Assembly: GCF_025141175.1 (NCBI RefSeq)
Contig: NZ_CP081155.1
Span: 406,001-470,000, forward strand
DNA from: Jannaschia sp. M317
GTDB lineage: Bacteria; Pseudomonadota; Alphaproteobacteria; Rhodobacterales; Rhodobacteraceae
Length of the DNA: 64,000 nucleotides
Direction of reading: 5' to 3'
Shown here one piece after another: positions 27,295 through 36,731 of the stretch. The notes below the pieces were generated by a model, which searched no databases, was not told the DNA's origin, and saw only the letters and a list, made by a program, of their open reading frames with translations. Each line of letters starts with the position of its first letter. Position 1 is the first letter of the stretch. The translations under genes were made by a program, and so were the position numbers.

Positions 27295-27954
27295 ATGCTG
27301 AGCAGACGCAAACTGATCGCCCTTCTTGCCTCCGGGACCGCGCTGGGCGGGGCGGCCTTGCTGCTGCCATCCGGCCCGACCGGCAGCCCGGTCGCCTTTG
27401 ACCTGGGCGCGGCCAACGCGCAGGGCACCATCGACATCCCCGAGATGACCCTGGGCGACCCGAATGCCCCGGTGAAGGTCGTGGAATACGCCAGCTACAC
27501 CTGTCCGCACTGCGCCGCCTTCCATGCGGACACCTTCAAGGCGTTCAAGACGGACTATATCGACACCGGCAAGGTGCATTTCACCTACCGGGAGGTGTTC
27601 TTCGACCGCTACGGCCTGTGGGCCGCGATGATCGCGCGCTGCGCCGGGGCGGAGCGGTATTTCGGCGTGGCCGACCTGCTCTACAAGGAACAGGGGCAAT
27701 GGGCCCGGCAGGGCGACCCGGCCGCCGTCGCCGACAGCCTGAAGCGGATCGGCCTGCAGGCCGGTCTGGGTCAGACCGAGCTGGATGCCTGCCTGCAGGA
27801 CGCCGCCATGGCCGAAAGCCTGTATGCCTGGTATCAGACCAACGCGGCGTCGGATGGGGTGCGTTCCACGCCCAGCTTCATCATCAACGGTGACCTGCAC
27901 TCCGGCAACATGTCGCTGTCGCAGATCGGTCGTCTGGTCGACGACGCCAGCTAA
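27295..27954 (+). CDS. Periplasmic DsbA-family thiol-disulfide oxidoreductase
   Basis: 219 residues. The start [21 protein letters not shown] shows an SRRK twin-arginine-like signal with a long hydrophobic core. The thioredoxin-like domain has the redox motif CPHC (Cys70 to Cys73) in [16 protein letters not shown] and a cis-Pro in [15 protein letters not shown] near 187-200. It most resembles the DsbA/BdbD-type thioredoxin_4 family found in alphaproteobacteria, which oxidises or isomerises periplasmic disulfides. The partner DsbB is not in the window. Its stop overlaps the convergent lpxK stop by 4 bp. Confidence 0.9.
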   Translation: MLSRRKLIALLASGTALGGAALLLPSGPTGSPVAFDLGAANAQGTIDIPEMTLGDPNAPVKVVEYASYTCPHCAAFHADTFKAFKTDYIDTGKVHFTYREVFFDRYGLWAAMIARCAGAERYFGVADLLYKEQGQWARQGDPAAVADSLKRIGLQAGLGQTELDACLQDAAMAESLYAWYQTNAASDGVRSTPSFIINGDLHSGNMSLSQIGRLVDDAS

Positions 27955-28919
27955 AGCCCGATCCGGGCCAGCGCCGCGTCCAGCGGCGCGGCATCCTCGA
28001 TTTGCAACCGCACGGGCAGGGTCATCACCTGCCCGCGCAGGGACGCGGGCAAACGCACCGCGTCCTTTTCCGTGGTCACAGGCTGCGCAGAAAGCTGGGC
28101 GGCCTGGTCCCCCAACCGTTTCAGCAGGCCCGGCGTCAGGGGCTGGTGATCGGCCAGGGCAACGGTGCCCCGCAGATCGACGCCGAGGTCCCGCAGCGTA
28201 TCAAAGAATTTCTCGGGCCGCCCGATCCCGGCAAAGGCAAAGACCGGCAGGCCAGCCCAGGGCATCCCGGTCGCCAAAGGCTCCAGCCGGCCCCGCAATC
28301 GTGGCGGGGTGTCTGGCAGGGACAGGCCGGATTGCTGCGCCGGTGCGCCAATGGTCAGGACCAGATCGGCCCGCGCCAGGCCCGCCGCAACAGGTTCGCG
28401 CAAGGGCCCCGCAGGGATCACCCGCCCATTACCGAAACCCGCCCCGGCATCGACCACGACGATGGACAGGTCCTTGATCAACGCGGGGTTCTGAAAGCCA
28501 TCGTCCAGCACCACGGCCTGCGCCCCCGCCGCAACCGCCGCCCGCGCGCCCGCGGCCCGGTCCCGCGCCACCCAGGTCGGGGCAAAGGCGGCCAGCAGAA
28601 GGGGTTCGTCCCCCACCTGCCCCGCGTCGTGTGTCTGCGGGTCGACCTGGACCGGCCCCGTCAGCGACCCGCCATAGCCCCGTGACACGACGTGCGCGCG
28701 CACGCCACGCGCAGCCAGCCGGTTTACCAGGTCGATGACCGTCGGGGTCTTGCCCGTCCCACCCGCCGTCAGGTTGCCGACACAGATCACCGGCACCTCC
28801 AGCCGCAGGCCGGGCTGCGCGACCCGCCGCGCCGTGGCCCCGGCATAGACCGCAGACAAGGGCCAGAGTAGCGCCGCCGCCAATCCCGGCGGCCGAGACC
28901 AGAACCCCGGTGCCTTCAT
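27951..28919 (-). CDS. lpxK: Tetraacyldisaccharide 4'-kinase LpxK
   Basis: 322 residues. A membrane-associated N-terminus is followed by the P-loop [13 protein letters not shown] (48-59), with VSRGYGG near 82-88, GDEPLLLA, and VLDDGFQNP near 145-153, all LpxK hallmarks. It phosphorylates the lipid A disaccharide at the 4' position, the step just before Kdo transfer. The start ATG shares one base with the waaA stop (TGATG), so the two are translationally coupled, and lpxK is the last gene of the leftward pmbA-cysQ-DUF4170-waaA-lpxK run. Confidence 0.95.
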   Translation of the reverse strand: MKAPGFWSRPPGLAAALLWPLSAVYAGATARRVAQPGLRLEVPVICVGNLTAGGTGKTPTVIDLVNRLAARGVRAHVVSRGYGGSLTGPVQVDPQTHDAGQVGDEPLLLAAFAPTWVARDRAAGARAAVAAGAQAVVLDDGFQNPALIKDLSIVVVDAGAGFGNGRVIPAGPLREPVAAGLARADLVLTIGAPAQQSGLSLPDTPPRLRGRLEPLATGMPWAGLPVFAFAGIGRPEKFFDTLRDLGVDLRGTVALADHQPLTPGLLKRLGDQAAQLSAQPVTTEKDAVRLPASLRGQVMTLPVRLQIEDAAPLDAALARIGL

Positions 28920-30205
28920 CAATCCACGCCGTCGAGCATGGCAAACAGCAGGTCCGTCGCCCGTTCGGTCACATCCGTCCCGTCGGAGCAGACCTCCCAC
29001 GCGGCATGGGCCATGCGCGCCGCCTCATCGGGTTCCAGAACGCGCGCCAGCGTGGCACCCAGATCGGCCCAGTCGCTGACCTGGCGCGCGGCCCCTGCCG
29101 CCGACAGACGCTCAAAGATGTCCTGGAAATTGTAGACCTCGGGTCCGTGCAGGATCGCACTGCCCAGGGCGGCCGGCTCGAACGGATTGTGCCCGCCCAC
29201 CGGCACCAGCGACCCGCCCATGAAGGACACCGCGCAGAGCCGATACCACAGCCCCATCTCGCCCACCGTATCAGCGACATAGATGTCGGTTTCGGCGGTC
29301 AATGTCTCGCCCAGCGACCGTTGAGCGACCTTCCAGCCGTCCAGTCGCAGGCTGCTGACGATTTCGTCGCCGCGGCCCGGATGGCGCGGCGCGATGACCA
29401 GCGCCAGCTTTTGCCAGGATCGCCGCGCCTGGGCATGGGCCTCGGCGGCCCCCGCCTCTTCGCCTTCGTGGGTCGAGGCGGCCAGCCAACAGGGACGCCC
29501 CCCCAGCGCAGAGGCGAAGCGGACCCTCTCCGCCTCGTCGTGCGGCAGGGCCTTGGACCCTTCCTTCAATGTTCCCGTCACTTCCAGCCGGGTCTCCGGC
29601 AGGCCCAGGTGGCGCAGACGCTGGGCGGTCTGTTCCTCCTGCGCCTGCACGTGGTCGATGTATCCCAACAGCTTGCGCGCGGCCCCGCGCCCGAACCGCC
29701 GCCACCGGCGATAGGTCGCGTCAGTCATGCGGGCGTTGATCATCGCGACCGGCTTGCCGCGCAGCTTCGCCTCGTGCAGCAGGGCGGGCCAGATCTCGCC
29801 CTCGGCCAGGACGATCAGATCCGGATCCCAATGATCTAGGAACCGGCGCATCCAGGGACGCACGTCCAGCGGCACATATTGGTGCAGCGCGCCATCGGGC
29901 AGGCGCGAGGCCAGGACCTCGCCGCTGGTGACCGTGCCGGAGGTGATCAGGAAGGTGACGTCCGGACGCTCCTCCCCCATGCGTCGAAGCATCTCCAGGA
30001 CCGAGACGCTTTCGCCGACGCTGGCGGCGTGCAGCCAGATCACCTGACCCGGCGGGCGTTCAAGGGACGCGATGCCGCGCCGCTCGTCCAGACGGGCGGC
30101 ATCTTCCTTGCCCTCGGCCAGCCGCGCCTGAAGCTTCCGCTCTCCGAAGCGGTGTGCCCGGTTCGACCAGAACAGATAGGCCGATAGCAACGGCGAGACG
30201 GCCAT
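28919..30205 (-). CDS. waaA: Kdo transferase WaaA
   Basis: 428 residues of GT30 family. [18 protein letters not shown] (about 49-66), [14 protein letters not shown] near 86, [32 protein letters not shown] (about 109-140) and the donor-site [22 protein letters not shown] near 330-352 are all diagnostic. A hydrophobic N-terminal segment anchors it to the inner membrane. It transfers one or more Kdo residues from CMP-Kdo to lipid IVA. It therefore uses the product of kdsD-kdsB-kdsA encoded 5 kb upstream on the other strand. DUF4170 lies 6 bp upstream in the same operon. Confidence 0.95.
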   Translation of the reverse strand: MAVSPLLSAYLFWSNRAHRFGERKLQARLAEGKEDAARLDERRGIASLERPPGQVIWLHAASVGESVSVLEMLRRMGEERPDVTFLITSGTVTSGEVLASRLPDGALHQYVPLDVRPWMRRFLDHWDPDLIVLAEGEIWPALLHEAKLRGKPVAMINARMTDATYRRWRRFGRGAARKLLGYIDHVQAQEEQTAQRLRHLGLPETRLEVTGTLKEGSKALPHDEAERVRFASALGGRPCWLAASTHEGEEAGAAEAHAQARRSWQKLALVIAPRHPGRGDEIVSSLRLDGWKVAQRSLGETLTAETDIYVADTVGEMGLWYRLCAVSFMGGSLVPVGGHNPFEPAALGSAILHGPEVYNFQDIFERLSAAGAARQVSDWADLGATLARVLEPDEAARMAHAAWEVCSDGTDVTERATDLLFAMLDGVD

Positions 30206-30211
30206 GAAACG

Positions 30212-30454
30212 TCAGCCCAGCTCTTCGGTCGGGGAGGCGGCGCTTTCTTCATCGCGCAGGCGATGGATGTGCGCGATGAAATAGCGCGCGTGCGCATCGT
30301 CCACCGTGCGTTGGGCCGCACCTTTCCACGCGGCATAGGCGCTGGCGTAGTCGGGGAACATGCCGACGATGTCGATCTTGTCCACATCCGCAAACTGGGT
30401 CGAGCTGGGGTTTACCAGCTCGCCGCCGAAGACGAGGTGTAGGCGCTGGACCAT
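30212..30454 (-). CDS. DUF4170 family protein
   Basis: 80 residues, small and soluble, with LHLVFGGELVNPSSTQFADVDKIDIVGMFPDYASAYAAWKG near the start and RYFIAHIHRLRDEE in the C-terminal half. This is the conserved alphaproteobacterial DUF4170 family of unknown function, regularly found between cysQ and waaA. A ribosome site AAGGAGA precedes the ATG. The fixed position in a lipid A operon suggests an accessory role in lipid A/Kdo assembly, but nothing in the sequence names one. Confidence 0.85.
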   Translation of the reverse strand: MVQRLHLVFGGELVNPSSTQFADVDKIDIVGMFPDYASAYAAWKGAAQRTVDDAHARYFIAHIHRLRDEESAASPTEELG

Positions 30455-30520
30455 CGGGTCTCTCCTTGTCGTGGGTTTCCTTGTCCCCTGTAGCGCGGGC
30501 GCGCGGCAGGGTGAACCGTT

Positions 30521-31300
30521 TCAGGCCAGTCGCGCCAGCAGGGCCGCCTGCACCGCGCGGGTTCCCGCCACGACGCCATCGACCTGCGGGTGCACGTTGT
30601 TGAACCGCAGCGCCCCGCCCCGGCGGTCATGGATCGCACCGCCCGCCTCGGCCACCAGCAAGGCGCCCGCGGCGATGTCCCATTCCCAGGCCCGGCGCAG
30701 GGTCACCATCGCGTCAAAGCGCCCCTCGGCGGCCAGGGCCAGCCGAAAGGCCAGCGACGACACAAAGTGCTGCGACACCGGCGGTCGGCCACCGGTCCAA
30801 TGTTCGTCGTGGAAGTTGGGACGCGTCGCCAGAACCTCGGCCCCGTCCAGCACCTGGCGGCCCGAAGGCGCGATGGGCACCCCGTCCCGCGTAGCCCCGC
30901 CGCCCCGGGCCGCCGCGTAAAGCCGGTCCTTCATCGGCAGGTGGATCGCGGCGGCAAAGGGAACACCGTCCTCGACCACGGCCAGCGAATGGCTGAACGT
31001 CGGCTCGCCCTTGATAAAGGCACGGGTGCCGTCGATGGGGTCGATGACGAACACACGCGACCGCGACAGCCGGGCGTCCGTATCGGCGCTTTCCTCCGAC
31101 AGCCAGCCATACCCGGGACGGGCCTGCGTCAGGGTCCGGCGCAGCATGGCGTCGATTTCCAGATCGGCCTGGGTCACCGGGCCCTGTCCGTCACCCTTGT
31201 CCTGCACGTCCTTGTCGCGCCCGACATAGTGGCGGGCAATGCGGCCCGCCTCCAGCGCGGCCTCGGACAGAAGGGCGCGATCCTCGTCAGCCGCCCGCAA
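30521..31300 (-). CDS. Inositol monophosphatase-family/CysQ-like phosphatase
   Basis: 259 residues. The metal sites of the Li-sensitive phosphatase superfamily are intact: GPVTQADLEID (40-50), LSEES (67-71), IDPIDGTRAFIKG (86-98, with Asp87 and Asp90) and WEWDIAAG near 205-212. Family members include CysQ, which removes the 3' phosphate of PAP, and inositol-1-phosphatase. The IDPIDGTRAFIKG variant is typical of the alphaproteobacterial CysQ-like branch. Position between pmbA and DUF4170 is conserved in related genomes. Substrate cannot be decided from sequence; inositol monophosphatase is the alternative, notable given the inositol cluster 11 kb away. Confidence 0.85.
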   Translation of the reverse strand: MRAADEDRALLSEAALEAGRIARHYVGRDKDVQDKGDGQGPVTQADLEIDAMLRRTLTQARPGYGWLSEESADTDARLSRSRVFVIDPIDGTRAFIKGEPTFSHSLAVVEDGVPFAAAIHLPMKDRLYAAARGGGATRDGVPIAPSGRQVLDGAEVLATRPNFHDEHWTGGRPPVSQHFVSSLAFRLALAAEGRFDAMVTLRRAWEWDIAAGALLVAEAGGAIHDRRGGALRFNNVHPQVDGVVAGTRAVQAALLARLA

Positions 31301-32630
31301 TCGTCAGCCCCTCGACCAAGAGCGACGGCACCTGCCGCCCGACATGCAGCCGCGCGTCGTTGGCCGGGATCAGACGGCGCAGCATGTCGCGCAGATTGCC
31401 CGCCACGGTGCATTCGTTGACCGGGCCCGTGATCTCTCCGTTTTCGACCCAGAAACCAGAGGCCCCGCGCGAATAATCCCCCGTGGTCGCGTTGATCGAC
31501 GAGCCGATCATCGACGTGATCAGCAGGCCGGTTCCCATTTGTGCCAGCAAGTCATCCCGGCTGACCGTGCCCTGGGTCAGGCGCACGTTGCCCGCCGAGG
31601 GCTGCGGCGGGGCCGAGGGGCCGCGTGCCGCGTTGCCGGTGCTGGCCATGCCCAGCTTGCGCCCCGTGGCCAGGTCCAGAACCCAACCGGTCAACACGCC
31701 GTCCGCCACGATGTCGCGCACCGCCACCGGCAACCCTTCGCCGTCGAAGGGTTTGGAGCCGGAGACGCGGGGCATCGTCGGATCCTCGGTCAGGGACAGG
31801 CCATCGGGCAGAACCGGTTGCCCCAAGGCATCACGCAGGAACGTCGCGCCGCGCGCGACCGACCCGCCGTTCACGGCCCCCAGCAGATGCCCGATCAGGG
31901 TGCCCGCGACCCGTTCGTCATAGACCACCGGACAGGCCCCGGTGGGCGGCTTGATCGCGCCGCGCCGCGCAACCGTGCGTTCGGCGGCGATACGGCCCAC
32001 GTCTTCGGGGCTGTCGAGATCGGCAAAGTGGATGCGGCTGTCACCGTAATAATCCCGTTCCATCCCCGTGCCCTCGCCGGTGATGGCCACGCAGGACAGG
32101 GATGTTCCGGTGCGGCGGTAGCCCCCCGAAAACCCGTTGCTGGCGGCAAGGTGGATACGCCGGTCGCCGTGGCCCGCGCCGGCGGCACTGACCTGGCTGA
32201 TGCCGTCCACGGCCAGGGCTGCGGCCTCGGCGCGGGCGGCCATGTCCTGCAACTCGGCAGGGGTCGGAGCCTCGGCCCCGTCGCACAGATCCAGCGCCGC
32301 GACATCCCAGTCGCGCACCAATTGGTCAGGATCGGCCAGACCGATATGCGGGTCCTCGGGGGCCTCTCGTGCCATGGCGACGGCGCGTTCGGCCATTTGC
32401 GCCATGGTTTCAGGCCGCGTGTCCGAGGCAGAGACGCAGGCCTGCCGCTTGCCGATCAATACGCGCAGACCGATGTCGATCCCCTCGGACCGCTCTGCCT
32501 GTTCGAGTTTGCCGCGCAGCACATCGACGGAAATCGACGTGCCATCCACGGCCAACGCATCCGCGGCCTCTGCCCCGGCCTTCTTGGCGGCATGCAGCAG
32601 GGCTTCGGTCAGCTGGGACAGATCGGGCAT
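31287..32630 (-). CDS. pmbA: TldD/PmbA family metalloprotease-like protein
   Basis: 447 residues. The ATG at 32630 gives MPDLSQLTEALLHAAKKAGAE, the normal family start. Features include EQAERSEGIDIGLRVLIGKRQA (about 37-58), GAINGGS-like and RGATFLRDALGQPVLPDGLSL region near 265-290, and IGSSINATTGDYSRGASGFWVENGEI near 385-410, typical of PmbA. It lacks the HExxxH that TldD carries, as expected for the PmbA half of the TldD-TldE pair that matures peptides such as microcins. No TldD lies in the window. The 3' end overlaps the cysQ start by 14 bp. Confidence 0.9.
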   Translation of the reverse strand: MPDLSQLTEALLHAAKKAGAEAADALAVDGTSISVDVLRGKLEQAERSEGIDIGLRVLIGKRQACVSASDTRPETMAQMAERAVAMAREAPEDPHIGLADPDQLVRDWDVAALDLCDGAEAPTPAELQDMAARAEAAALAVDGISQVSAAGAGHGDRRIHLAASNGFSGGYRRTGTSLSCVAITGEGTGMERDYYGDSRIHFADLDSPEDVGRIAAERTVARRGAIKPPTGACPVVYDERVAGTLIGHLLGAVNGGSVARGATFLRDALGQPVLPDGLSLTEDPTMPRVSGSKPFDGEGLPVAVRDIVADGVLTGWVLDLATGRKLGMASTGNAARGPSAPPQPSAGNVRLTQGTVSRDDLLAQMGTGLLITSMIGSSINATTGDYSRGASGFWVENGEITGPVNECTVAGNLRDMLRRLIPANDARLHVGRQVPSLLVEGLTIAGG

Positions 32631-32677
32631 GGGACACTCGCATGGGTTGCAACACCCCGCAGGTAGCCCCGGCACGG

Positions 32678-32734
32678 CCCCGCCTCAAGGGGCGGGGTGC
32701 AAATGCAACGGGCCCGCGCGTCCGGCGGGCCCGT
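32678..32734 (-). terminator. Two hairpins downstream of the DUF2125 gene
   Basis: Reading leftward from the DUF2125 stop, the first stem pairs ACGGGCCCGC (32708-32717) with GCGGGCCCGT (32725-32734), and a second pairs CCCCGCC (32678-32684) with GGCGGGG (32691-32697). The first is strong and lies 17 bp past the stop, separating this gene from pmbA. A short TGCATTTG stretch follows in place of a U-tract. Confidence 0.5.
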
Positions 32735-32750
32735 CAAGATCGGTTGGCGC

Positions 32751-34214
32751 CTATTGAAGCGGCAGGCCGTTGGCGCTGATCCCGCCACCTTCGGAGAACA
32801 CGATCTCCGATTCCAGCTGATCCTCGCCCACGGGACGCGCGACGACGCCCGCCATGCCCTTGGCCATCGCGGCCTGTTCCGGCGGCAGAAAGCCCAGCGC
32901 GACAAGTTTGTCGATCAGCGCAAGACCACCGTCCAACGACAGGGTGATCGTGCCAACCGGCTGCGGGATCGGACCCGGCACCGGGAAGGTCAGCGCGCCG
33001 TTGCCCAGCAGTTCGGCACCCGCAATGGTCAGTTGCAGCGCGTTCAGGTCCAGCGATTTCAACTCTCCCGGAGGGCCCGCCATTTCGGCTGCGTCCGCGC
33101 TGAAGATGTCGGTGGTCATCAACGCGGTGCCGGTCACGTCCAGCACAAGGGTCGCCGCGTCACGCGGCAACTGACCGGTCGGATCGAACAGCCCCCAGAT
33201 TGCATCGTCCACTTCCAGATCGCGCCAGGCAAGGCTGGCGGCAAAGGGTTTCGGCGTGTCCGACACCCCCATCGGCAGCGCAAAGGCCGAGCTCAGCTCG
33301 GACATGGACACGGATACCGGCACCGGAAAGGCCGCGACCTGCACCGTCAATTGCGCGTCGGTCGAGGACAGCGAATAGCCAAGACCGTCGGGGGTCAAAT
33401 CGACCGACATGCTGCCGCCGCCTGCCGTCCCGCTCAGGGCGAAGGGCCCATCGGAGGAATCGGCGCTCAGCTCGGTCGTGCTGCCACCATGGGCAAATGT
33501 CAGAGCAAACAGCAGGTTCAGGTCAGACAGGCTTTTGATGTCCTGACCGATGGCGTCGAGATCCAGCGAAACGTCAGCGCCCGCCGTCAGATCCGACAGA
33601 GCGTAGGCCAGCGAAAACGTCTCCCCTTCTCCTTCGGAGGACAGGTCCAGCGTCATGGCCTCGGCGGTCGATGTCTGAACGCTTTCGAAGGCTCCGTCGG
33701 TTTCGGTGTTGGTGTAGGTCGTGGCCAGCCCCAGCAGGTCCAGCGACCCGGACACCGCGTCGGCGCCCGGCACCTCCGGGTCGTCGAACACATAGGCCAT
33801 CCGGTCGGCGGTGATGTCGTAGATCCGCGCGTCCCCTTCCTCGGAGACGACGGCGTCCCAGCCCTCCGTCTCCAGGGTGACGTCCTGCGCCACGGTGTCA
33901 CCATCGACGGTGGTTTCGGTGGCGATGACCATCGACGGCGGCAGGACGATCCGCACGGTGCCGTCGTCCTGTTCCACCAACTCGATGCTGCCCAGCGAAG
34001 AGGTGCTTTCCACCCCTTCGATCAAGGCCACCGTTCGAATGTCCGACAGCGTCAGCGTGCCGCCCCCATAGCTTTCGTCGGCGGTCATCGTCGTGCCCAT
34101 GGCGGCATAGATCCGCTGCCAGTCGGTCCAAAGATCCTGCGCCGTCAGGTCGGCCAGTGCCGGACCCGAGCAAAGCGCCAGCGCGCATCCGGCGGCAATC
34201 GCATGTTTCGGCAT
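32751..34214 (-). CDS. DUF2125 family periplasmic protein
   Basis: 487 residues. The ATG at 34214 gives a Sec signal peptide (MPKHAIAAGCALALCSGPALA) and has an AAAGG ribosome site just upstream. The mature protein is acidic and rich in beta-strand pattern, with many Asp/Thr/Leu segments repeated loosely (SLGSIELV, DITADRMAYVF, SGSLDLLGL, SLDLNALQLTI). This is the alphaproteobacterial DUF2125 family, of unknown function; a large secreted beta-rich protein perhaps binding lipid or envelope components. Monocistronic, followed by two hairpins, and divergent from the SDR gene. Confidence 0.85.
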   Translation of the reverse strand: MPKHAIAAGCALALCSGPALADLTAQDLWTDWQRIYAAMGTTMTADESYGGGTLTLSDIRTVALIEGVESTSSLGSIELVEQDDGTVRIVLPPSMVIATETTVDGDTVAQDVTLETEGWDAVVSEEGDARIYDITADRMAYVFDDPEVPGADAVSGSLDLLGLATTYTNTETDGAFESVQTSTAEAMTLDLSSEGEGETFSLAYALSDLTAGADVSLDLDAIGQDIKSLSDLNLLFALTFAHGGSTTELSADSSDGPFALSGTAGGGSMSVDLTPDGLGYSLSSTDAQLTVQVAAFPVPVSVSMSELSSAFALPMGVSDTPKPFAASLAWRDLEVDDAIWGLFDPTGQLPRDAATLVLDVTGTALMTTDIFSADAAEMAGPPGELKSLDLNALQLTIAGAELLGNGALTFPVPGPIPQPVGTITLSLDGGLALIDKLVALGFLPPEQAAMAKGMAGVVARPVGEDQLESEIVFSEGGGISANGLPLQ

Positions 34215-34289
34215 GATCAACCTTTCTGTATCCAAACCTTTGAACCCACCATTCAGGACCCCGCCAATGGGGTCAACCGGAGGTCACTG

Positions 34290-35042
34290 ATGTCGGATCT
34301 TACTTCGAAAACCGTTATGATCACAGGGGCCTCGCGCGGGATCGGTGCCGCCGCCGCCCGTGCCTTTGCTGCGCAGGGGGCGAATGTCGTTCTGCTGGCC
34401 CGGTCCACCCGCGCCATTGCCGACCTCGCCGGAGAGATCGGGCGCACCGCGCTGGCCGTGCCCTGCGACGTCGCCAGCTGGGCCGAGATGTCGCGCGCCG
34501 TGCAGGCAGCGGTGGATACCTTCGGGTCGCTGGACGTGCTGATCGGCAACGCGGGCATGATCGAACCCATCGGCCCCCTGGCAGACAGCGACCCGGACGC
34601 CTGGGGCCATCTGATCGATGTGAACGTAAAGGGCGTCTACAATGGGATGCGGGCCGCCTTGCCGGTGATGACGGCGCAGGGATCGGGCACGATCATCACC
34701 ATCTCGTCCGGCGCCGCGCACCGCGCGCTGGCGGGTTGGTCGGCCTATTGCACCTCCAAGGCGGCGGCCAAGATGCTGACCGAAGCGGCCCATGCCGAAC
34801 ACGGCGACACCCTGCGCATCATGGGCCTGTCGCCGGGCACCGTCGCCACCCAGATGCAGCGCGAGATCAAGGCCTCGGGCGTGGGACCTGTCGCCCAGTT
34901 GGAATGGGAGGATCACATTCCCCCCGAATGGCCCGCCCGCGCGCTGGTGTGGATGTGCTCCTCCGCGGCGGAGGATCTGAACGGGACCGAGCTGAGCCTG
35001 CGCGACGATGGGCTGCGCGCCCGGATCGGCCTGACCGCATGA
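34290..35042 (+). CDS. SDR family oxidoreductase
   Basis: 250 residues. The NAD(P)-binding TGASRGIG (12-19), the structural NAG motif in LIGNAGM near 88-94 and the catalytic YCTSK near 152-156 are all present. The short-chain dehydrogenase/reductase thus looks active. ISSGAAHRALAGWSAY places the catalytic Ser ahead of Tyr. The specific substrate is unknown. A ribosome site CCGGAGG precedes the ATG, and the stop overlaps the next start (ATGA), so it is coupled to the enoyl-CoA hydratase-like gene and may act with it in a small CoA-thioester or side-chain pathway. Confidence 0.88.
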   Translation: MSDLTSKTVMITGASRGIGAAAARAFAAQGANVVLLARSTRAIADLAGEIGRTALAVPCDVASWAEMSRAVQAAVDTFGSLDVLIGNAGMIEPIGPLADSDPDAWGHLIDVNVKGVYNGMRAALPVMTAQGSGTIITISSGAAHRALAGWSAYCTSKAAAKMLTEAAHAEHGDTLRIMGLSPGTVATQMQREIKASGVGPVAQLEWEDHIPPEWPARALVWMCSSAAEDLNGTELSLRDDGLRARIGLTA

Positions 35043-35635
35043 TCCGCAGCGACCGGGACGGCGCGGTCCTGACCCTGACGCTGGACCGGCCCGACAAGGC
35101 CAACTCCCTGACCGCAGCGATGCTGGGCGATCTATGTGACGCGGTCGAGGGGGTCGGACCGGATGTCGGCCTGATGATCCTGACCGGCGCAGGGGACCGG
35201 GTGTTCAGCGCCGGGGCTGATCTGGATGAAGCAAAGGCCGGGCTGGCCACCTCGCCCCTTTGGGAACGGCTGTCGGGGGCCATCGCCGCGCTGCCGTGCC
35301 TGACGGTTGCCGCACTGAATGGCACGCTGGCGGGTGGGGCCTGTGGCATGGCGCTGGCCTGCGATGTCCGGCTGGCGGTGCCGGGGGCACAGGTCTTCTA
35401 TCCGGTGGCGCGGCTGGGCTATCTGCCGCAACCCTCGGACCCGGCGCGCATGGCGCGGCTGATCGGACCGGCGCGCACCAAGCTGGTGCTGGCCGCAGGC
35501 GCGCGCCTTTCGGCGGAGGAGGCCCTGGCCTTTGGTCTGTTCGACCGTCTCGTGGCGGATCCGAAAGCCGCGGCGCGGGATCTTGCCGTGGGCGCGCCGG
35601 ACCACGTGGCGGCGATCAAGGCAATGGTGCCATAA
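35039..35635 (+). CDS. Enoyl-CoA hydratase/isomerase family protein, short form
   Basis: 198 residues, about 60 shorter than ordinary crotonases. The N-terminal half is classic: LTLDRPDKANSLTAAML (13-29), TGAGDRVFSAGADLDEA (about 49-65) with the CoA loop, and ALNGTLAGGACGMALACDVRLA (91-112), which forms the oxyanion hole. The C-terminal helices that normally finish the trimer interface are reduced, ending at IKAMVP. The catalytic Glu pair of hydratases is not obvious, so an isomerase or other acyl-CoA lyase role is possible. The gene overlaps the SDR start by 4 bp and its last 20 bp overlap the convergent FAD-oxidase gene. Confidence 0.78.
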   Translation: MIRSDRDGAVLTLTLDRPDKANSLTAAMLGDLCDAVEGVGPDVGLMILTGAGDRVFSAGADLDEAKAGLATSPLWERLSGAIAALPCLTVAALNGTLAGGACGMALACDVRLAVPGAQVFYPVARLGYLPQPSDPARMARLIGPARTKLVLAAGARLSAEEALAFGLFDRLVADPKAAARDLAVGAPDHVAAIKAMVP

Positions 35636-36680
35636 GCCGCGCCGCCACAGCCTCCGCCGCCTCAAGCGCACCTTCCAGATAGCCGCCGAACCGTGGCGCG
35701 ACCTCGCTGCCGCCCAGGATCACGGTGCCATCCCAGACCGTTTCCGCCCCCGGCACCGGCCCATAGGCGGGATGCTGCGTCAGGGGGGCCTGGTCGGCCT
35801 GCGTCGCGGTCATCGGATCAAAGGCCCAATCTTTCAGATGCAACGCACGGGGCGAGGCTGCCTCTGGCCCGAACAGGCGCACGACCTGCGCAAGGACGGC
35901 CGCCCGCAGTCCTTCGCTGTCCTGCCGCGCAGCGGCGGGGACGCCGATGAAGCCGAACAGAGCGGCAGGTGTGCCGTCAGGGCCAGAGGCGTCGTGGATT
36001 TCGACCATCGGTCCCCGCCTGCTGAAGGCGTCGCCGGACAGGCCAGCCGCGCGCCAGAACGGACGATCATACGAAACCACCGCCTTGGCCTGCCCCGCCA
36101 TCCAGGTGGGCACCTCGGCCATCGCCCCAAGCGCCGACAGCGGTGGATCAAAGCGAAGCCTCGCGGCGATCCGAGGGGGCAGAGCCAGAACGATGCGGCG
36201 CGCGCTGATCCTGCGCCCGTCGGCGGTTTCCGCCTCGATGCCCGCCGGCCCACGCCGCACCGCGACGACGCGCACCTCGCGTTGCAGGATCCCCTCGGGC
36301 ACGCGTGCGCTCAGACGGTCCACCACGCGCCCCAGCCCTCCGGCAATCCGCAGCGATCCGGCCATGCCGCCCTGTCCGCCTGTGCGAAACACCTGGCCTG
36401 TCGCGTCTTCGTGCAGGGCGTCGCCGACGGCGAAATGCTCAAACGCCGCCAACCCCAGATCCGCCACCAAAGCCGCCATCCGGGGCTGACCGGGCCAGAA
36501 CCAGGCCGGGCCAAGGTCCAGTCCCGGTGCCTCGCCCAGAATACGGCCGCCCAGCCGATCCCGCGCCTCGATCAGGGTGATGGACTTGCCGGTCCCACGC
36601 AGGCGGTCGGCCAACGACAGCCCCGCCAGCCCGCCGCCCACGATCAGAACATCCACAGGGGCACAGGACGCATCGTTCAA
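35616..36680 (-). CDS. FAD-dependent amine oxidase/oxidoreductase
   Basis: 354 residues. VDVLIVGGGLAGLSLADRL (9-27) is the FAD-binding dinucleotide fold, followed by LIEARDRLGGRI (36-47), the GG-motif of monoamine oxidase-type flavoenzymes, and the closing TVILGGSEVAPRFGGYLEGALEAAEAVA near 315-345, the FAD isoalloxazine contact. It resembles amino- or polyamine-oxidase family proteins that oxidise C-N bonds. No substrate clue beyond the family. The C-terminus overlaps the enoyl-CoA hydratase-like gene, and the TetR gene lies 51 bp upstream on the same strand. Confidence 0.85.
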   Translation of the reverse strand: MNDASCAPVDVLIVGGGLAGLSLADRLRGTGKSITLIEARDRLGGRILGEAPGLDLGPAWFWPGQPRMAALVADLGLAAFEHFAVGDALHEDATGQVFRTGGQGGMAGSLRIAGGLGRVVDRLSARVPEGILQREVRVVAVRRGPAGIEAETADGRRISARRIVLALPPRIAARLRFDPPLSALGAMAEVPTWMAGQAKAVVSYDRPFWRAAGLSGDAFSRRGPMVEIHDASGPDGTPAALFGFIGVPAAARQDSEGLRAAVLAQVVRLFGPEAASPRALHLKDWAFDPMTATQADQAPLTQHPAYGPVPGAETVWDGTVILGGSEVAPRFGGYLEGALEAAEAVAARLMAPLP

Positions 36681-36731
36681 GGTGGCCTGCTCCGGGTCTG
36701 GGGGATTGCGGCCGATGGTCGGGGCCCCCGG

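Noticed and set aside
32697..34289. Long plus-strand frame over the DUF2125 gene leading into the SDR
   Set aside because: The part before 34290 lies antisense to DUF2125 and codes for low-complexity Arg/Gln/Gly-rich text. The SDR fold begins at the ATG at 34290, which has its own ribosome site.
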